From NCBI GenBank assembly GCA_015207155.1, contig JADEXK010000041.1:1-55276 (forward strand): a stretch of 55,276 bases of DNA, in the 5' to 3' direction. Source of the stretch: Nostocales cyanobacterium LEGE 11386 (lineage in GTDB: Bacteria > Cyanobacteriota > Cyanobacteriia > Cyanobacteriales > Nostocaceae). Position numbers and translations under genes: made by a program. A model generated the notes under the pieces. That model was not told the origin of the DNA and made no database searches. It was given only the letters and a program-made list of their open reading frames with translations. Below, piece after piece: positions 36,658 through 45,511 of this stretch (position 1 is the first letter of the stretch; each line of letters opens with the position of its first letter).

Positions 36658-36745
36658 CCTGGCGACTGGAAGTCACGGCTACACAAACGTAGGCGCTTTG
36701 CGGCTTCCCGCAGGGTAGTCCGCCTGCGCGGACTGATTCGCCAGG
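36658..36745. repeat. 88-bp palindromic dispersed repeat between cas4 and cas1
   Basis: The outer arms CCTGGCGA (36658-36665) and TCGCCAGG (36738-36745) are perfect inverted repeats. Inside, AGTCCGC and GCGGACT form another hairpin, and GACTGGAAGTCACGGCTACA matches the repeat at 32117. The element breaks the otherwise compact adaptation module. Confidence 0.75.
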
Positions 36746-36781
36746 ATGAGGTATGTATTTACAAAATTTGAAACCTTAAAA

Positions 36782-37444
36782 TTAGCTAGCTTCTTGATAG
36801 TTTTTAAGTTTGTCAGATGCTTTAGGTAAACATTGTGAGTAAAGGCTGCATCCTTGACAACGTTTGCTGTAAATTGGTTTTGGGATTATACCTGTTGTGA
36901 GTAAGTTTGTGACGGCTTGAATTGTAGCGATCGCACTTTCTCTTAGTTCTTGATTAATCTCTACTAATTGTCTTTGATGAGAGTGGGCATAATAGATGTA
37001 TCCGATGTTTATAGTTTGCCCTGTCATTTCTTCTAAACATAAGGCTTGGGCGCAAACTTGCAATTCATCGTTATCCCATTCGCCTTTGTGTCCTCGTTTG
37101 TATTCTACGGGATAGAATTTACCAGCTTCAGCTTCAATTAAATCGGATTTGCCGATGAGTTTATATTTTTCTGATTTCAACCAAATAGCCCGAATTTGCC
37201 AAGTTTCATCTCGATTTATATCGCCTGTGGTGTGGACGCGATCGTGTAAAGTTGTGCCTTCAATTGTGTATTGATTATCGGTAAATTCGCCAGCACAAAA
37301 CATCCGCCAGCAGCGATGTGAACAATAGGCGTATTGGTTTAACGCTGCAATAGGAATATATTCTTCAGGTGATAGGTGATAGGTGACAGGTGACAGATTA
37401 GAAGTTTCAGGTAAAAGAATATTAGTGATGTGTTGATTAGTCAT
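36782..37444 (-). CDS. cas4: CRISPR-associated exonuclease Cas4
   Basis: This 220-residue protein is Cas4, a RecB-like nuclease with an iron-sulfur cluster that trims and selects prespacers with the right PAM. Cys41 and the C-terminal group CQGCSLYSQC supply the cluster ligands. The nuclease core shows LIEAEAGKFYPVEYKRGHKG. The first 27 residues contain LSPVTYHLSP, encoded by a tandem GGTGATA/GGTGACA repeat, so the N-terminus is extended by a short tandem repeat. The ATG overlaps the stop of the upstream frameshifted S23-type gene (TAATG). Confidence 0.95.
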   Translation of the reverse strand: MTNQHITNILLPETSNLSPVTYHLSPEEYIPIAALNQYAYCSHRCWRMFCAGEFTDNQYTIEGTTLHDRVHTTGDINRDETWQIRAIWLKSEKYKLIGKSDLIEAEAGKFYPVEYKRGHKGEWDNDELQVCAQALCLEEMTGQTINIGYIYYAHSHQRQLVEINQELRESAIATIQAVTNLLTTGIIPKPIYSKRCQGCSLYSQCLPKASDKLKNYQEAS

Positions 37445-37805
37445 TAGCTATTTAATATTCGATGGCGAAGAGAGGTGAGCATTTTGCTGATTTCTGTAAT
37501 TAGAGATAATGTTGGATTGGCTTGAACTGGAGTGAGATAATTTAGACGTACTGCAAGCATCAAAAAAGTTTCTGTTTCCATTAATGAGCCTTTAGATATT
37601 GCTAGAAAATGGGCATAATCATTTTGCTTCCACGTGCGTGACCCTCAGCTATATTGGCAGGAACAGATACTGCTGCACGAGTAACCTGCGATGTAATTCG
37701 ATAAGTTTCCGTAGTTGGAAAGTTTGTAGTTAATTGATATATATGAACTACCATATCCCTTGATTTTTGCCATACAATTAAATCTCGATGTGACCCAATT
37801 TTCAT
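37444..37805 (-). pseudogene. Frameshifted four-helix bundle (S23 / 23S rRNA intervening sequence) protein gene
   Basis: The first frame starts with ATG 37805, MKIGSHRDLIVWQKSRDMVV, and passes SQVTRAAVSVPANIAEGHAR-GSK, the hallmark of S23-type four-helix bundle proteins. The reading then breaks at a run of four A. With one added A the protein continues NDYAHFLAISKGSLMETETF to LTSLRHRILNS and stops at 37444-37446, giving about 120 residues, the normal length. The stop overlaps the cas4 ATG. It is therefore a once coupled gene with a one-base deletion, unless expressed by slippage or a sequencing error is present. Confidence 0.8.
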
Positions 37806-37948
37806 AGGTAACAGGTTATAGGTTACAGTTAGCAAAATATTTGTATGTACCTATTTTTAAGTACATTCACAAATGCTCTAGCATTGCTATACAAGTAGTA
37901 TTCCCATCTACCTATTATGTTTAACTATCCCCTGTAACCAGTCCCCTA

Positions 37949-38806
37949 TCACCTTCTTGCCATGCCCATACCCATTGTTGTTTTTCGTCCAATTCCTGCA
38001 TATAAAACAAAGTCAGCTAAAGCATTAATTTGCTTAATTTGTATCGGTTCAATTTCACCTAAAATACGATAACTTACTTCTCCGATAATGCCGATAAATT
38101 TGCTGCGAGAGTCGGCTATGATTTCTGTATGTATGTCGATAAAAGCAGGAAATATTGACTCAATAGCGATTTGGGAAAATTCCATACCACTATATTTATT
38201 CCATCGAGAAAGTAGGGAATTGAAGACACATTCTCTCGTAGGAAGGGTAGTATCAAATTTTCCTTGACGGAAGGCGGTGGGTGTGGAGAAAATCAGGTCA
38301 ATTGTGCGATCGCGATCGCTTGCTTGTTCGTATAATTGAGCATAGCTGCAAGCATTCGCCCAAGGTTGGGTAGATTGGGGTGTGCCTTGAATGCTGGTAA
38401 TGTATAAGTCAGCCGGGCCAAGATGCCAAGGATGATTGGGGTTAAGATTGAGCCATAGTTGGGTAAGTTGGCTAAAGAGTGTGTCATCTAATAGAGAGAT
38501 GCGCCACCAACAAGGCGTTCCGGCGGGGATAGGTTGCTGATGTGAGTGCTGTAAAATACTGCTGGTTGAAACTTTAAATTTATATTTACTGCGTTCCTGT
38601 CCCCTGTCCCCTGTCCTCTGTCCTCTGATTTGTAAAGGAGAGAGGGTAAAAGCTTTATCTGCGGTAGCATCATGCAAGCGATCGCCTAATTTTCGATCTA
38701 CGGAACTGACAAGAGTTAAAAATAAAGCGTGTAGATGTCTGCCTGTGAGATATTGGGATGGAATAGGCGACTGAGGGAGTAAGTTAAGAATAAGGCTATG
38801 AGGCAT
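37949..38806 (-). CDS. cas6: CRISPR-associated endoribonuclease Cas6
   Basis: This 285-residue protein is Cas6, which cuts pre-crRNA at the base of the repeat hairpin. It has the first ferredoxin-like strand (PHSLILNLLPQSP), a basic segment near GRHLHALFLTLVSSVD and the C-terminal glycine-rich loop YAGIGRKTTMGMGMARR. Residues about 60-72 (RGQRTGDRGQERS) are encoded by a short tandem repeat, CTGTCCC/CTGTCCT, that stays in frame. It is followed by the frameshifted S23-type gene and cas4. Confidence 0.92.
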   Translation of the reverse strand: MPHSLILNLLPQSPIPSQYLTGRHLHALFLTLVSSVDRKLGDRLHDATADKAFTLSPLQIRGQRTGDRGQERSKYKFKVSTSSILQHSHQQPIPAGTPCWWRISLLDDTLFSQLTQLWLNLNPNHPWHLGPADLYITSIQGTPQSTQPWANACSYAQLYEQASDRDRTIDLIFSTPTAFRQGKFDTTLPTRECVFNSLLSRWNKYSGMEFSQIAIESIFPAFIDIHTEIIADSRSKFIGIIGEVSYRILGEIEPIQIKQINALADFVLYAGIGRKTTMGMGMARR

Positions 38807-38830
38807 ATAATCAAGTCAAAAGTCAAAAGT

Positions 38831-39442
38831 TTACTTGCGTTTTTTAGTGGTGGACTGAGCAATTCTCGACTCTACTGTAAACTCTGGTATCTCTGCGAGT
38901 TCAGCTTCACTTAAACTATACTGTTCACAAACCAAACTTAAACGCGTTCCTGATGTTTTAACTGGATTGACTGAGTGCATTAAATCACCTTGAAAGTAAA
39001 GTAAAGTATTTGCTTGTGGCTTAATTTGTCCCAGTTGGCGTTTGTGCGACTTGAGTATTAGTTCTCCCCCTTCCATATTTTCTGGTACACGTACATAGAG
39101 GACGCTAACAAGTGCTGGTGGTTCAACTGTTTTGCAGTAAGAACGCAGCGATCGGTCTATGTGCGGATCAACACGGGAACCTGCTTTCAGTTGTAAGGGA
39201 TTAAGGTAAAAAGCGTTACATACTGGTTGGAGAGCTAAATCTAGGTATGGCTTGAAGTAAGGGAATTTTTGTTCTACTGTGGGGATGTGCGATCGCTTGA
39301 ATACAACAGAAAATCCTTTAGTCCCAACAAAATCGCGGTTGAGGTTGTTGGTAGCAAAGTAAGAACAAGCCTGAATTTCTCCCCACAAGTTATTTAAGTA
39401 GTCGCTGGGGAAGGCGTTGGGTTGTTGCTGGTAGTGTTTCAC
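38831..39442 (-). CDS. 2-oxoglutarate/Fe(II)-dependent oxygenase inside the cas operon
   Basis: This 203-residue protein has the full facial triad of this family: His94 and Asp96 in DPHIDRS, His156 in GDLMHSVNPV, and Arg167 (GTRLSLV) for the 2-oxoglutarate carboxylate. It resembles prolyl-hydroxylase-like oxygenases; the substrate is unknown. A basic tail (STTKKRK) closes the protein. It sits between csc1 and cas6 with gaps of 32 and 24 bp on the same strand, so it is almost surely co-transcribed with the interference genes. It is not a standard type I-D component. Confidence 0.88.
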   Translation of the reverse strand: MKHYQQQPNAFPSDYLNNLWGEIQACSYFATNNLNRDFVGTKGFSVVFKRSHIPTVEQKFPYFKPYLDLALQPVCNAFYLNPLQLKAGSRVDPHIDRSLRSYCKTVEPPALVSVLYVRVPENMEGGELILKSHKRQLGQIKPQANTLLYFQGDLMHSVNPVKTSGTRLSLVCEQYSLSEAELAEIPEFTVESRIAQSTTKKRK

Positions 39443-39474
39443 GGGGGGTGTGGGGAGTAATCTAGCAATTGTAA

Positions 39475-40182
39475 TTAACTACGAAAACGGTATGCCATTC
39501 TCGCTGGAATTTTTAAGTCTTTTAAAGCATCAAACTGGTAATATTCTCCTCTAATTTGCACATTTTGAATTAGACTGACTGGAGGCATATTCACTACATC
39601 GTAGCTAATCACTTGATGAGTGAACATCACATCTAAAGGATTTAAAGGATGTGTACAGGTGAATAGTCCTTCATTAGTTTTAGGTTGCGGTAATTGTTCA
39701 GTCGTCACCTCAGCTTTACTCATCCATTTACCCAAGCGAATCCACTTTGGTAACGTGATTTGTTTTTCAGAGATTATGAAAAACTCAAATTGACTTTCTG
39801 GTGCAATTTCCTTTGCTCTCCCAAAACTAGGGATATTCTTCTGTGTTTTCTCCATTTCAACATGGTAGTTGTTGTTAGCATACTTCCAGGTATTGAGAAT
39901 GGCTGAATGTTTGATAGAACGAGCCGGAGTAATGTAAATTCCCTGTTGATTGAGTGGTGTTAAATGCTCCTCATATTTTGGCACTTGTTCAGGGCAAAAA
40001 TAGCGATAAGAATGTTCTTCAGCCACTATAGTAGAGTAGACTTCGCTATCAACTAAACCGAGTGCATAACAGAGAGTATAATTGTGAATTATCGGCTCGG
40101 TTTCGTAAAGTCGCCCGATTTCACGAGTAGCAAAATATAGGCTGTCATGTAGTTCTAATTGACATCGGTAGATTATAGCCAT
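39475..40182 (-). CDS. csc1: Type I-D Cascade subunit Csc1 (Cas5d)
   Basis: This 235-residue protein matches Csc1, the Cas5-type subunit that holds the 5' handle of the crRNA in the type I-D complex. The start MAIIYRCQLELHDSLYFATREIGRLYET is characteristic, as is TPLNQQGIYITPA. It lies 5 bp downstream of csc2, so the two are coupled. Confidence 0.92.
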   Translation of the reverse strand: MAIIYRCQLELHDSLYFATREIGRLYETEPIIHNYTLCYALGLVDSEVYSTIVAEEHSYRYFCPEQVPKYEEHLTPLNQQGIYITPARSIKHSAILNTWKYANNNYHVEMEKTQKNIPSFGRAKEIAPESQFEFFIISEKQITLPKWIRLGKWMSKAEVTTEQLPQPKTNEGLFTCTHPLNPLDVMFTHQVISYDVVNMPPVSLIQNVQIRGEYYQFDALKDLKIPARMAYRFRS

Positions 40183-40187
40183 AGCTG

Positions 40188-41198
40188 TTACTTAGCCTTA
40201 GCAGCAGTTTTCTTTTTACTAATATGTGTATTGGCATAATTTTTAGCCTCTGCATCAGCTTTTTCTAAAACTGCCTTAATTCCTGTTTCGTCACCTACGA
40301 GGCTCTTAACTTCCTGTAGCAGAGGTGAAAAAGCATCACCGATGAAATCAGTATGCACAATAAACTCATTAGCCATTAAAGCCTCAATTGCACTTTTAGC
40401 AGCAGTAATTACATCATCTTCATCCAAAGGATCAGGAGGATTGATTGTATGTTGCGCTTTCATTTGGTCATATGTTGCTTGAGTCCAACGCAGATTACTG
40501 GTTATTTCTCCATCTGCAAATACAACACCAATTAACTCATTTCTAACGCGACCTGTACGGGTAGTCTGCGCTCCATAGTGGCGAGTTCTGAGGATATTAT
40601 TAAAAACGTAAAGGAAGCTAGCCTCTGTTGGGTCTTTGAGGGTAACGATACTAGGGAAGAAAACTTGTGGTCTAATATGGTCTTGCTGATTAATGCGACT
40701 GGTAACTTCACCAGGTTTAGAACCATTTTCACCCTTAGAAGCCATTGTGCCATTTTCATAGGGAGCGTTAAGCGTAAATGTTTCGTGTGATTCGTCAAAA
40801 GCGGTAATTGAAAATGCGGTGTCTACTACAACCTTAGATTTTTCCGAACCAGAATCGCCAATAGCAAAACCGTAAATAATGCAATCAGGATTATCCATTG
40901 AAAAATTGACGTTATATTCGCATTCCTCAGCAGTCATCAAGCCATAGTTACGCAGTAATTCTCGACCAACTAAACGCTCTGGTGTAGACTGTTTGCGTTT
41001 AAACATTGACAATCGGCTAATTGTAGTTTTATCCTTTACTCCGGCTCTTACCCTGGCTTTATTTAATTCTCCATCTGTTTGAAAGAGAGGATAAGATTCA
41101 GTGATCCGTACAGTGAGAAAATGGACATATTTACCCATTGGTTTGTAGGGAATTTCAGATTGAAAAAATTTGGATTCAACGGTTTTGAGAAATGACAT
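40188..41198 (-). CDS. csc2: Type I-D Cascade backbone subunit Csc2 (Cas7d)
   Basis: This 336-residue protein matches Csc2, the Cas7-type subunit that forms the filament along the crRNA. It begins MSFLKTVESKFFQSEIPYKP MG, and the central segment QVFFPSIVTLKDPTEASFLY followed by VFNNILRTRHYGAQTTRTGR is typical. The end is basic (ISKKKTAAKAK). It lies 59 bp after cas10d. Confidence 0.92.
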   Translation of the reverse strand: MSFLKTVESKFFQSEIPYKPMGKYVHFLTVRITESYPLFQTDGELNKARVRAGVKDKTTISRLSMFKRKQSTPERLVGRELLRNYGLMTAEECEYNVNFSMDNPDCIIYGFAIGDSGSEKSKVVVDTAFSITAFDESHETFTLNAPYENGTMASKGENGSKPGEVTSRINQQDHIRPQVFFPSIVTLKDPTEASFLYVFNNILRTRHYGAQTTRTGRVRNELIGVVFADGEITSNLRWTQATYDQMKAQHTINPPDPLDEDDVITAAKSAIEALMANEFIVHTDFIGDAFSPLLQEVKSLVGDETGIKAVLEKADAEAKNYANTHISKKKTAAKAK

Positions 41199-41257
41199 AA
41201 TTAGTCTCCAATGAATGATTTACTATTTGTTTGCATTTACAAACTGAACAGATTTCT

Positions 41258-44200
41258 CTATTCGGTTTCTACAATTCTTTCGGCGTTTTCTTTGTCATCT
41301 TCAAGGCGATAAAGAAATTCACAGGTATCTCGAATTAAATTGAGTTGACGACCTGCTAAACGAGCGCGATCGCCTGCAAATGATTTCTCAAATACCTCCT
41401 GTACAAAATAGCTAGCAAAATCTAAAACAGCTTGCCGTTCTTCTTCCCTTCTGCTCATTACCCAACGTCCCTCAGCAGTAGAAGAATGAACGCGATCCAT
41501 GAGTTTAAAGACTTCCGCCGCTACAGCCGCCACTAATGTTTCTCCTTGAAACACGCTTGATTCAGCTTTAAGAATAGTTTCTGCTGCAATATCGATTGGT
41601 TTTAAAACAGCATTAGACTTGGGATTATAACGCTTATTGGCTCGGTAAAATCTGCGATATAAATCTGTTAACATTTTAGGATGATTCAGGCTTGATTCTT
41701 CTCCCACAATTAATTGCTCCATATCTTTGTCATATTTAACATAGGGGTCAAAACAAGGGTAAAAATGATAGACATAAAGCCTAACTTTTTCGATTCGCGC
41801 TGTTTCCACTCCTTGGTTACGCACCCAACGATTGAGATAAGCGAAAACGTACAAAGGACTGGTTTCAAAATCCTTTGCTAGTTCTGTAAATCTACCCCAG
41901 TTGGCATCGTAACCAGTTTTACCTTGTCTAGCATTCACATCTAAATGAATGGCGTAGGCGGCTGTAAGCACATTTAACGGTGCAGGGTACTGAATACCGT
42001 TTTCTTGCCAACCTTCCAGAATGTAGTCAAGACGAAATCTGTCTCTTTTTACCAAAGCACGAAAAGCATGAGGCGCACTATCTAAGAAAACGCTTTCCTC
42101 AAATTCAGCACCATCATTAAAAGGTGGAATTGGCGACTCAGAAACCACAGTTTTTACATCTAAAATCATCGGGAAAGCAAACGCTAACCAAGTTGGCATT
42201 ACCCAAGATTCTGTATCTGTGCTATCTCTTCCTGGTGGCAATGCCATGAAGTAAAATGTTAAAGGCTGGTCTTCTGGATAAGAAAGTTTAAATGTGCGGT
42301 CTTTGTCAGCCTGAAGACTTTCGTCAATTAAGAAACTATCTACACTTTGGTAATTTTCTCTTGCTAAATTGGCTTGCAAATCCTTACTAATAAAATGATT
42401 ACGGACGCTGGTATCAAAGCGAGTTTGAGCAATACCATTGTAAGCTTTTTGCAAAAACTTATTAGTTTCTGGTGTGAAGTAGTAAGTCGGGTAAAAATAA
42501 AGATAGCGATATTTCCCATCTTCAAATTTTTTTCCTACTGCCTGAGTTTGATTCATGAGAATCTGTCGCAGCATCATTTCAATTGCTGCAATACTTGAGA
42601 TATTACGTTTAGCATTTGAGCCTCCTAAATGCTGTTTGTTAGTGTAAACCTGTGGAGTAAAAAGAACGGCTGACTCCATTTGTTCTGTGACTGTGTAAGC
42701 AGAGTGAGAGATTGAACAAATAAGCTGTCTTCCGCGACTGGATTTCTTCGCAGCATTGTAGTTTGTCAACTCCTTAAAAAAGATTTCGGCTTGCTCTGTA
42801 GCTGATTTTTGTTGCGTTTCATTCGGTAGCATAATTACGCGATCGCACCAATCCTTTAAATCTTTCCATTCATCAGGCAGAGTGTACTGATTAATGATTG
42901 GTTCAATAACTTCTATCCATTGATTAACAAGACTTTGACAAATCTCACGAACGTTCTCTTGTCCTGGATGAAGTTTCAGGTATTGCGTGGCAATAAAATA
43001 CCAGTCATAAGCAATACCTCCAGTATCTTTGAGTTGCTGAAGTTCGTTAATTTTGGATTTGTACTCAGATAAATCCAGAAAATCAATGGCTATCTCTGTC
43101 AAATTGATAGTTGGGATTGGCGGTAGTTCTTTGTTCTTTTTAATTACGGCTTTAACTCTATCCAGATACTCTTTCCAGAACTTTCCAGTGATTAAAGCTC
43201 CTAATTCTGCCAAATGATCTATACGAATGTCTTCTGGGAAATCGATGTCTATATTGGGATCTAAAACACCTTTACGCTGAAATTTAGCTAAATTATTACC
43301 TTTATCTACTGCTTTACTGGTTTTGACTTTACTTGGTACTGCATCGACGGTAAATTGCATTAAACCTTTGATGTCAAGGAAAAGATTATAATAGTCGGCA
43401 TATTTCATCCCAATATTTCCCCGACTAAATCCGACCTTTCGCAGTTGCAGTTGGTTTGCACAGAGTTTTTTGATTGTATTGATAACGCGATCGCTCAATC
43501 CTTTGCGATTAATTTTTGGCGCGTCTCTATGAGCTAAATAAATTACTCCTGTAGGTAAGTAAAGCAATATTTCATAGTAAGTGTTCTCTTCAGTGTTAAT
43601 GCTGGTGTGTGCTTCCATCAAAGCATTATTCACCACATTAGTTAAAACACCCCGGTTCTCAGCAATGCTGTGATAGGTAAATTTCAACTGTCCATCACTC
43701 AAATTATGGATAATTTCTTGGAGTCTGGTATTTTCTGCATCTTGGGGATGTTTAACAATTGAAGCGAGGGAATCAGCCAAACAAGTTAAATCAGACAGAC
43801 TGCGAAGGGTGCGGTCTTTCAAAACAGGATTTAAGCCAAATTCGGAAAAATTCCAGTTAGTATCCCAGCGTCGTTGAGCATTATAAGCCATGCACAACAA
43901 ATCATCTAAATACTCTCGATAAACTTCTGAGTTATCTGGGTTGATAAACTTATCAAGTCCTAACTGGCGAACTTTTTGATCAATAATTTGCCGATGTTCT
44001 GCTAACGGTAACTTACGACAGTCTTCTGGTGCATCAGGAAACTTTTCAAAATCATGTAAAATAAACCCAGCAATTACTAATCTCCGTTCTCTTTCTTTCA
44101 CCACTCGTCGCACTGTAGTATTGAGTTTTTCTAACCGCTTTTCAATTAAATTAGCGGGAAATAACCCATTAAGTAAGTGAGTATTCAGAGATTGATCAGC

Positions 44201-44548
44201 TGCATTATCTCGCCTAACTTTAGTTTTACCTTCTGCTTCTCGCTGTTGGTCGATTTCATCAAAGAATTTTCCTCCTTTAGCGGTGACACCAATGGCTATC
44301 TTTAGCAAGTTTGGTAAAACATACTCGGCAAAATCTGCCATTACTTTATCATCAGGATTTTCCGCACGAATAGCTTCTCGCAATAACTTGAGTGTGAGTA
44401 ATTCGCCTTTAGTTTCAATAGTGCGGTCTGAAGAATCACCATCAAATCCAAAGTCTTGATTTAAAAAATCATCTTCTAATTCTTCATTCTGATTTTCCAA
44501 TAAAGATAGTTGTTGATTTTGTTCGCTGGAGTTGTTTTTTTTACTCAT
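41258..44548 (-). CDS. cas10d: Type I-D large subunit Cas10d (Csc3) with HD nuclease domain
   Basis: This 1096-residue protein is Cas10d/Csc3. In type I-D the HD nuclease is here and not on Cas3. The motif is visible as H124 and HD at 165-166 (GFILHDFEKFPD). The first 45 residues are acidic and probably disordered. The large central part should contain the degenerate palm domains; I see no GGDD motif. Its ATG lies inside the end of the HepT gene (8-nt overlap), so its translation is coupled to the toxin-antitoxin pair. Confidence 0.93.
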   Translation of the reverse strand: MSKKNNSSEQNQQLSLLENQNEELEDDFLNQDFGFDGDSSDRTIETKGELLTLKLLREAIRAENPDDKVMADFAEYVLPNLLKIAIGVTAKGGKFFDEIDQQREAEGKTKVRRDNAADQSLNTHLLNGLFPANLIEKRLEKLNTTVRRVVKERERRLVIAGFILHDFEKFPDAPEDCRKLPLAEHRQIIDQKVRQLGLDKFINPDNSEVYREYLDDLLCMAYNAQRRWDTNWNFSEFGLNPVLKDRTLRSLSDLTCLADSLASIVKHPQDAENTRLQEIIHNLSDGQLKFTYHSIAENRGVLTNVVNNALMEAHTSINTEENTYYEILLYLPTGVIYLAHRDAPKINRKGLSDRVINTIKKLCANQLQLRKVGFSRGNIGMKYADYYNLFLDIKGLMQFTVDAVPSKVKTSKAVDKGNNLAKFQRKGVLDPNIDIDFPEDIRIDHLAELGALITGKFWKEYLDRVKAVIKKNKELPPIPTINLTEIAIDFLDLSEYKSKINELQQLKDTGGIAYDWYFIATQYLKLHPGQENVREICQSLVNQWIEVIEPIINQYTLPDEWKDLKDWCDRVIMLPNETQQKSATEQAEIFFKELTNYNAAKKSSRGRQLICSISHSAYTVTEQMESAVLFTPQVYTNKQHLGGSNAKRNISSIAAIEMMLRQILMNQTQAVGKKFEDGKYRYLYFYPTYYFTPETNKFLQKAYNGIAQTRFDTSVRNHFISKDLQANLARENYQSVDSFLIDESLQADKDRTFKLSYPEDQPLTFYFMALPPGRDSTDTESWVMPTWLAFAFPMILDVKTVVSESPIPPFNDGAEFEESVFLDSAPHAFRALVKRDRFRLDYILEGWQENGIQYPAPLNVLTAAYAIHLDVNARQGKTGYDANWGRFTELAKDFETSPLYVFAYLNRWVRNQGVETARIEKVRLYVYHFYPCFDPYVKYDKDMEQLIVGEESSLNHPKMLTDLYRRFYRANKRYNPKSNAVLKPIDIAAETILKAESSVFQGETLVAAVAAEVFKLMDRVHSSTAEGRWVMSRREEERQAVLDFASYFVQEVFEKSFAGDRARLAGRQLNLIRDTCEFLYRLEDDKENAERIVETE

Positions 44549-44984
44549 TATCTACATCCAATGAAATTAAATACGTATTTATTTGCCGCACGTAAAGCGG
44601 ATATTGTTGTAACGCGAAACTAATTGCTTTAAAAACTTCTTTTGGATCTATATCGTCATATTCATGAACCAGTCGATTTCTTAATCCTCCTGATGGTGCT
44701 AATTGTGCTGCTAATTCGGTTGAAATGACACCATATTTACCAAGTTCAATAAAAGCCTCAAAGTTAGTTGGCGATTTTCCAGGATTTAGCTTTGACAATA
44801 TATGGTCGTTGATATCTATCGCTGCTTGAGTCATTAATTGTAGAAGTCTTTCAATAATTAGTTGAGTATCAAAGCTATTTACGTAATCATCCCAACTAAT
44901 CGCCTCGAATCTTTTCAAATTATCCAGGTAACGAACAATAAACCCTAATCGAGTTGTAATAATTACAGTATCTATATTTTTCAT
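44541..44984 (-). CDS. hepT: HEPN-domain toxin HepT
   Basis: This 147-residue protein belongs to the DUF86/HepT family. The RNase motif R-x4-H is visible as RNRLVHEYDDID (about 97-108), with the YDDID tail that includes the tyrosine AMPylated by MntA in studied pairs. ATG 44984 is preferred because it overlaps the MntA stop as ATGA; an ATG nine bases upstream is possible. Its stop overlaps cas10d. The gene is thus wedged between mntA and cas10d with overlaps on both sides. Confidence 0.88.
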   Translation of the reverse strand: MKNIDTVIITTRLGFIVRYLDNLKRFEAISWDDYVNSFDTQLIIERLLQLMTQAAIDINDHILSKLNPGKSPTNFEAFIELGKYGVISTELAAQLAPSGGLRNRLVHEYDDIDPKEVFKAISFALQQYPLYVRQINTYLISLDVDNE

Positions 44985-45433
44985 ATACCCCATCTTGCTA
45001 GAAACTGTTCAATGTTTTTGCGTTGAGTATGTTCAATTTTTTTTATGTCTGAATTACTTAGTAATACTTTTTGTTTAAATTTCTCAAATTCTTTCACCTC
45101 ATCCTCATACAAAACCTGACCATCACGAGCAACAAAATGTGCTATTAATTCGGAACAATGATTAAGTTGTACAATATCAATATGATCAGCATTTATTTTC
45201 AATACTTCGCCAATCAGCATAGGTAATTCAAACAAACCCCCAGTATTACTTTTCGTGTAAGCCTGACGCTGTTCTTCATCACACAAAACAGCAAAATCCC
45301 AGTCACTATTTGCGTGTGTGTTACCAGTAGCTCTAGAACCAAACAGGACTAACATTTTTAAGTAAGGTATTTTTTCAGGTAGTTGTAAGGCTAAGTCTTT
45401 AATTTCTGCAATTGTTGGGTTATGATTTTGCAT
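44981..45433 (-). CDS. mntA: MNT-type nucleotidyltransferase antitoxin MntA
   Basis: This 150-residue protein is a minimal nucleotidyltransferase with the intact motif GSRATGNTHANSDWDFAV: Gly-Ser at 32-33, Asp44 and Asp46. Family members neutralise HepT by adding AMP to it. The C-terminal 50 residues are charged. It precedes hepT with a 4-nt overlap. The 305 bp upstream contain a palindromic element and no gene. Confidence 0.9.
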   Translation of the reverse strand: MQNHNPTIAEIKDLALQLPEKIPYLKMLVLFGSRATGNTHANSDWDFAVLCDEEQRQAYTKSNTGGLFELPMLIGEVLKINADHIDIVQLNHCSELIAHFVARDGQVLYEDEVKEFEKFKQKVLLSNSDIKKIEHTQRKNIEQFLARWGI

Positions 45434-45511
45434 TTGCTTATTCTCCAGTTTGGTGAATAAATTAATTAGTAATTAGATACTAATTTTGTAAGTTCCAATG
45501 TTAATTCAAGT

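Noticed and set aside
38293..38673. Two minus-strand frames overlapping cas6
   Set aside because: They are in other frames of cas6, which itself has clear family motifs at both ends.
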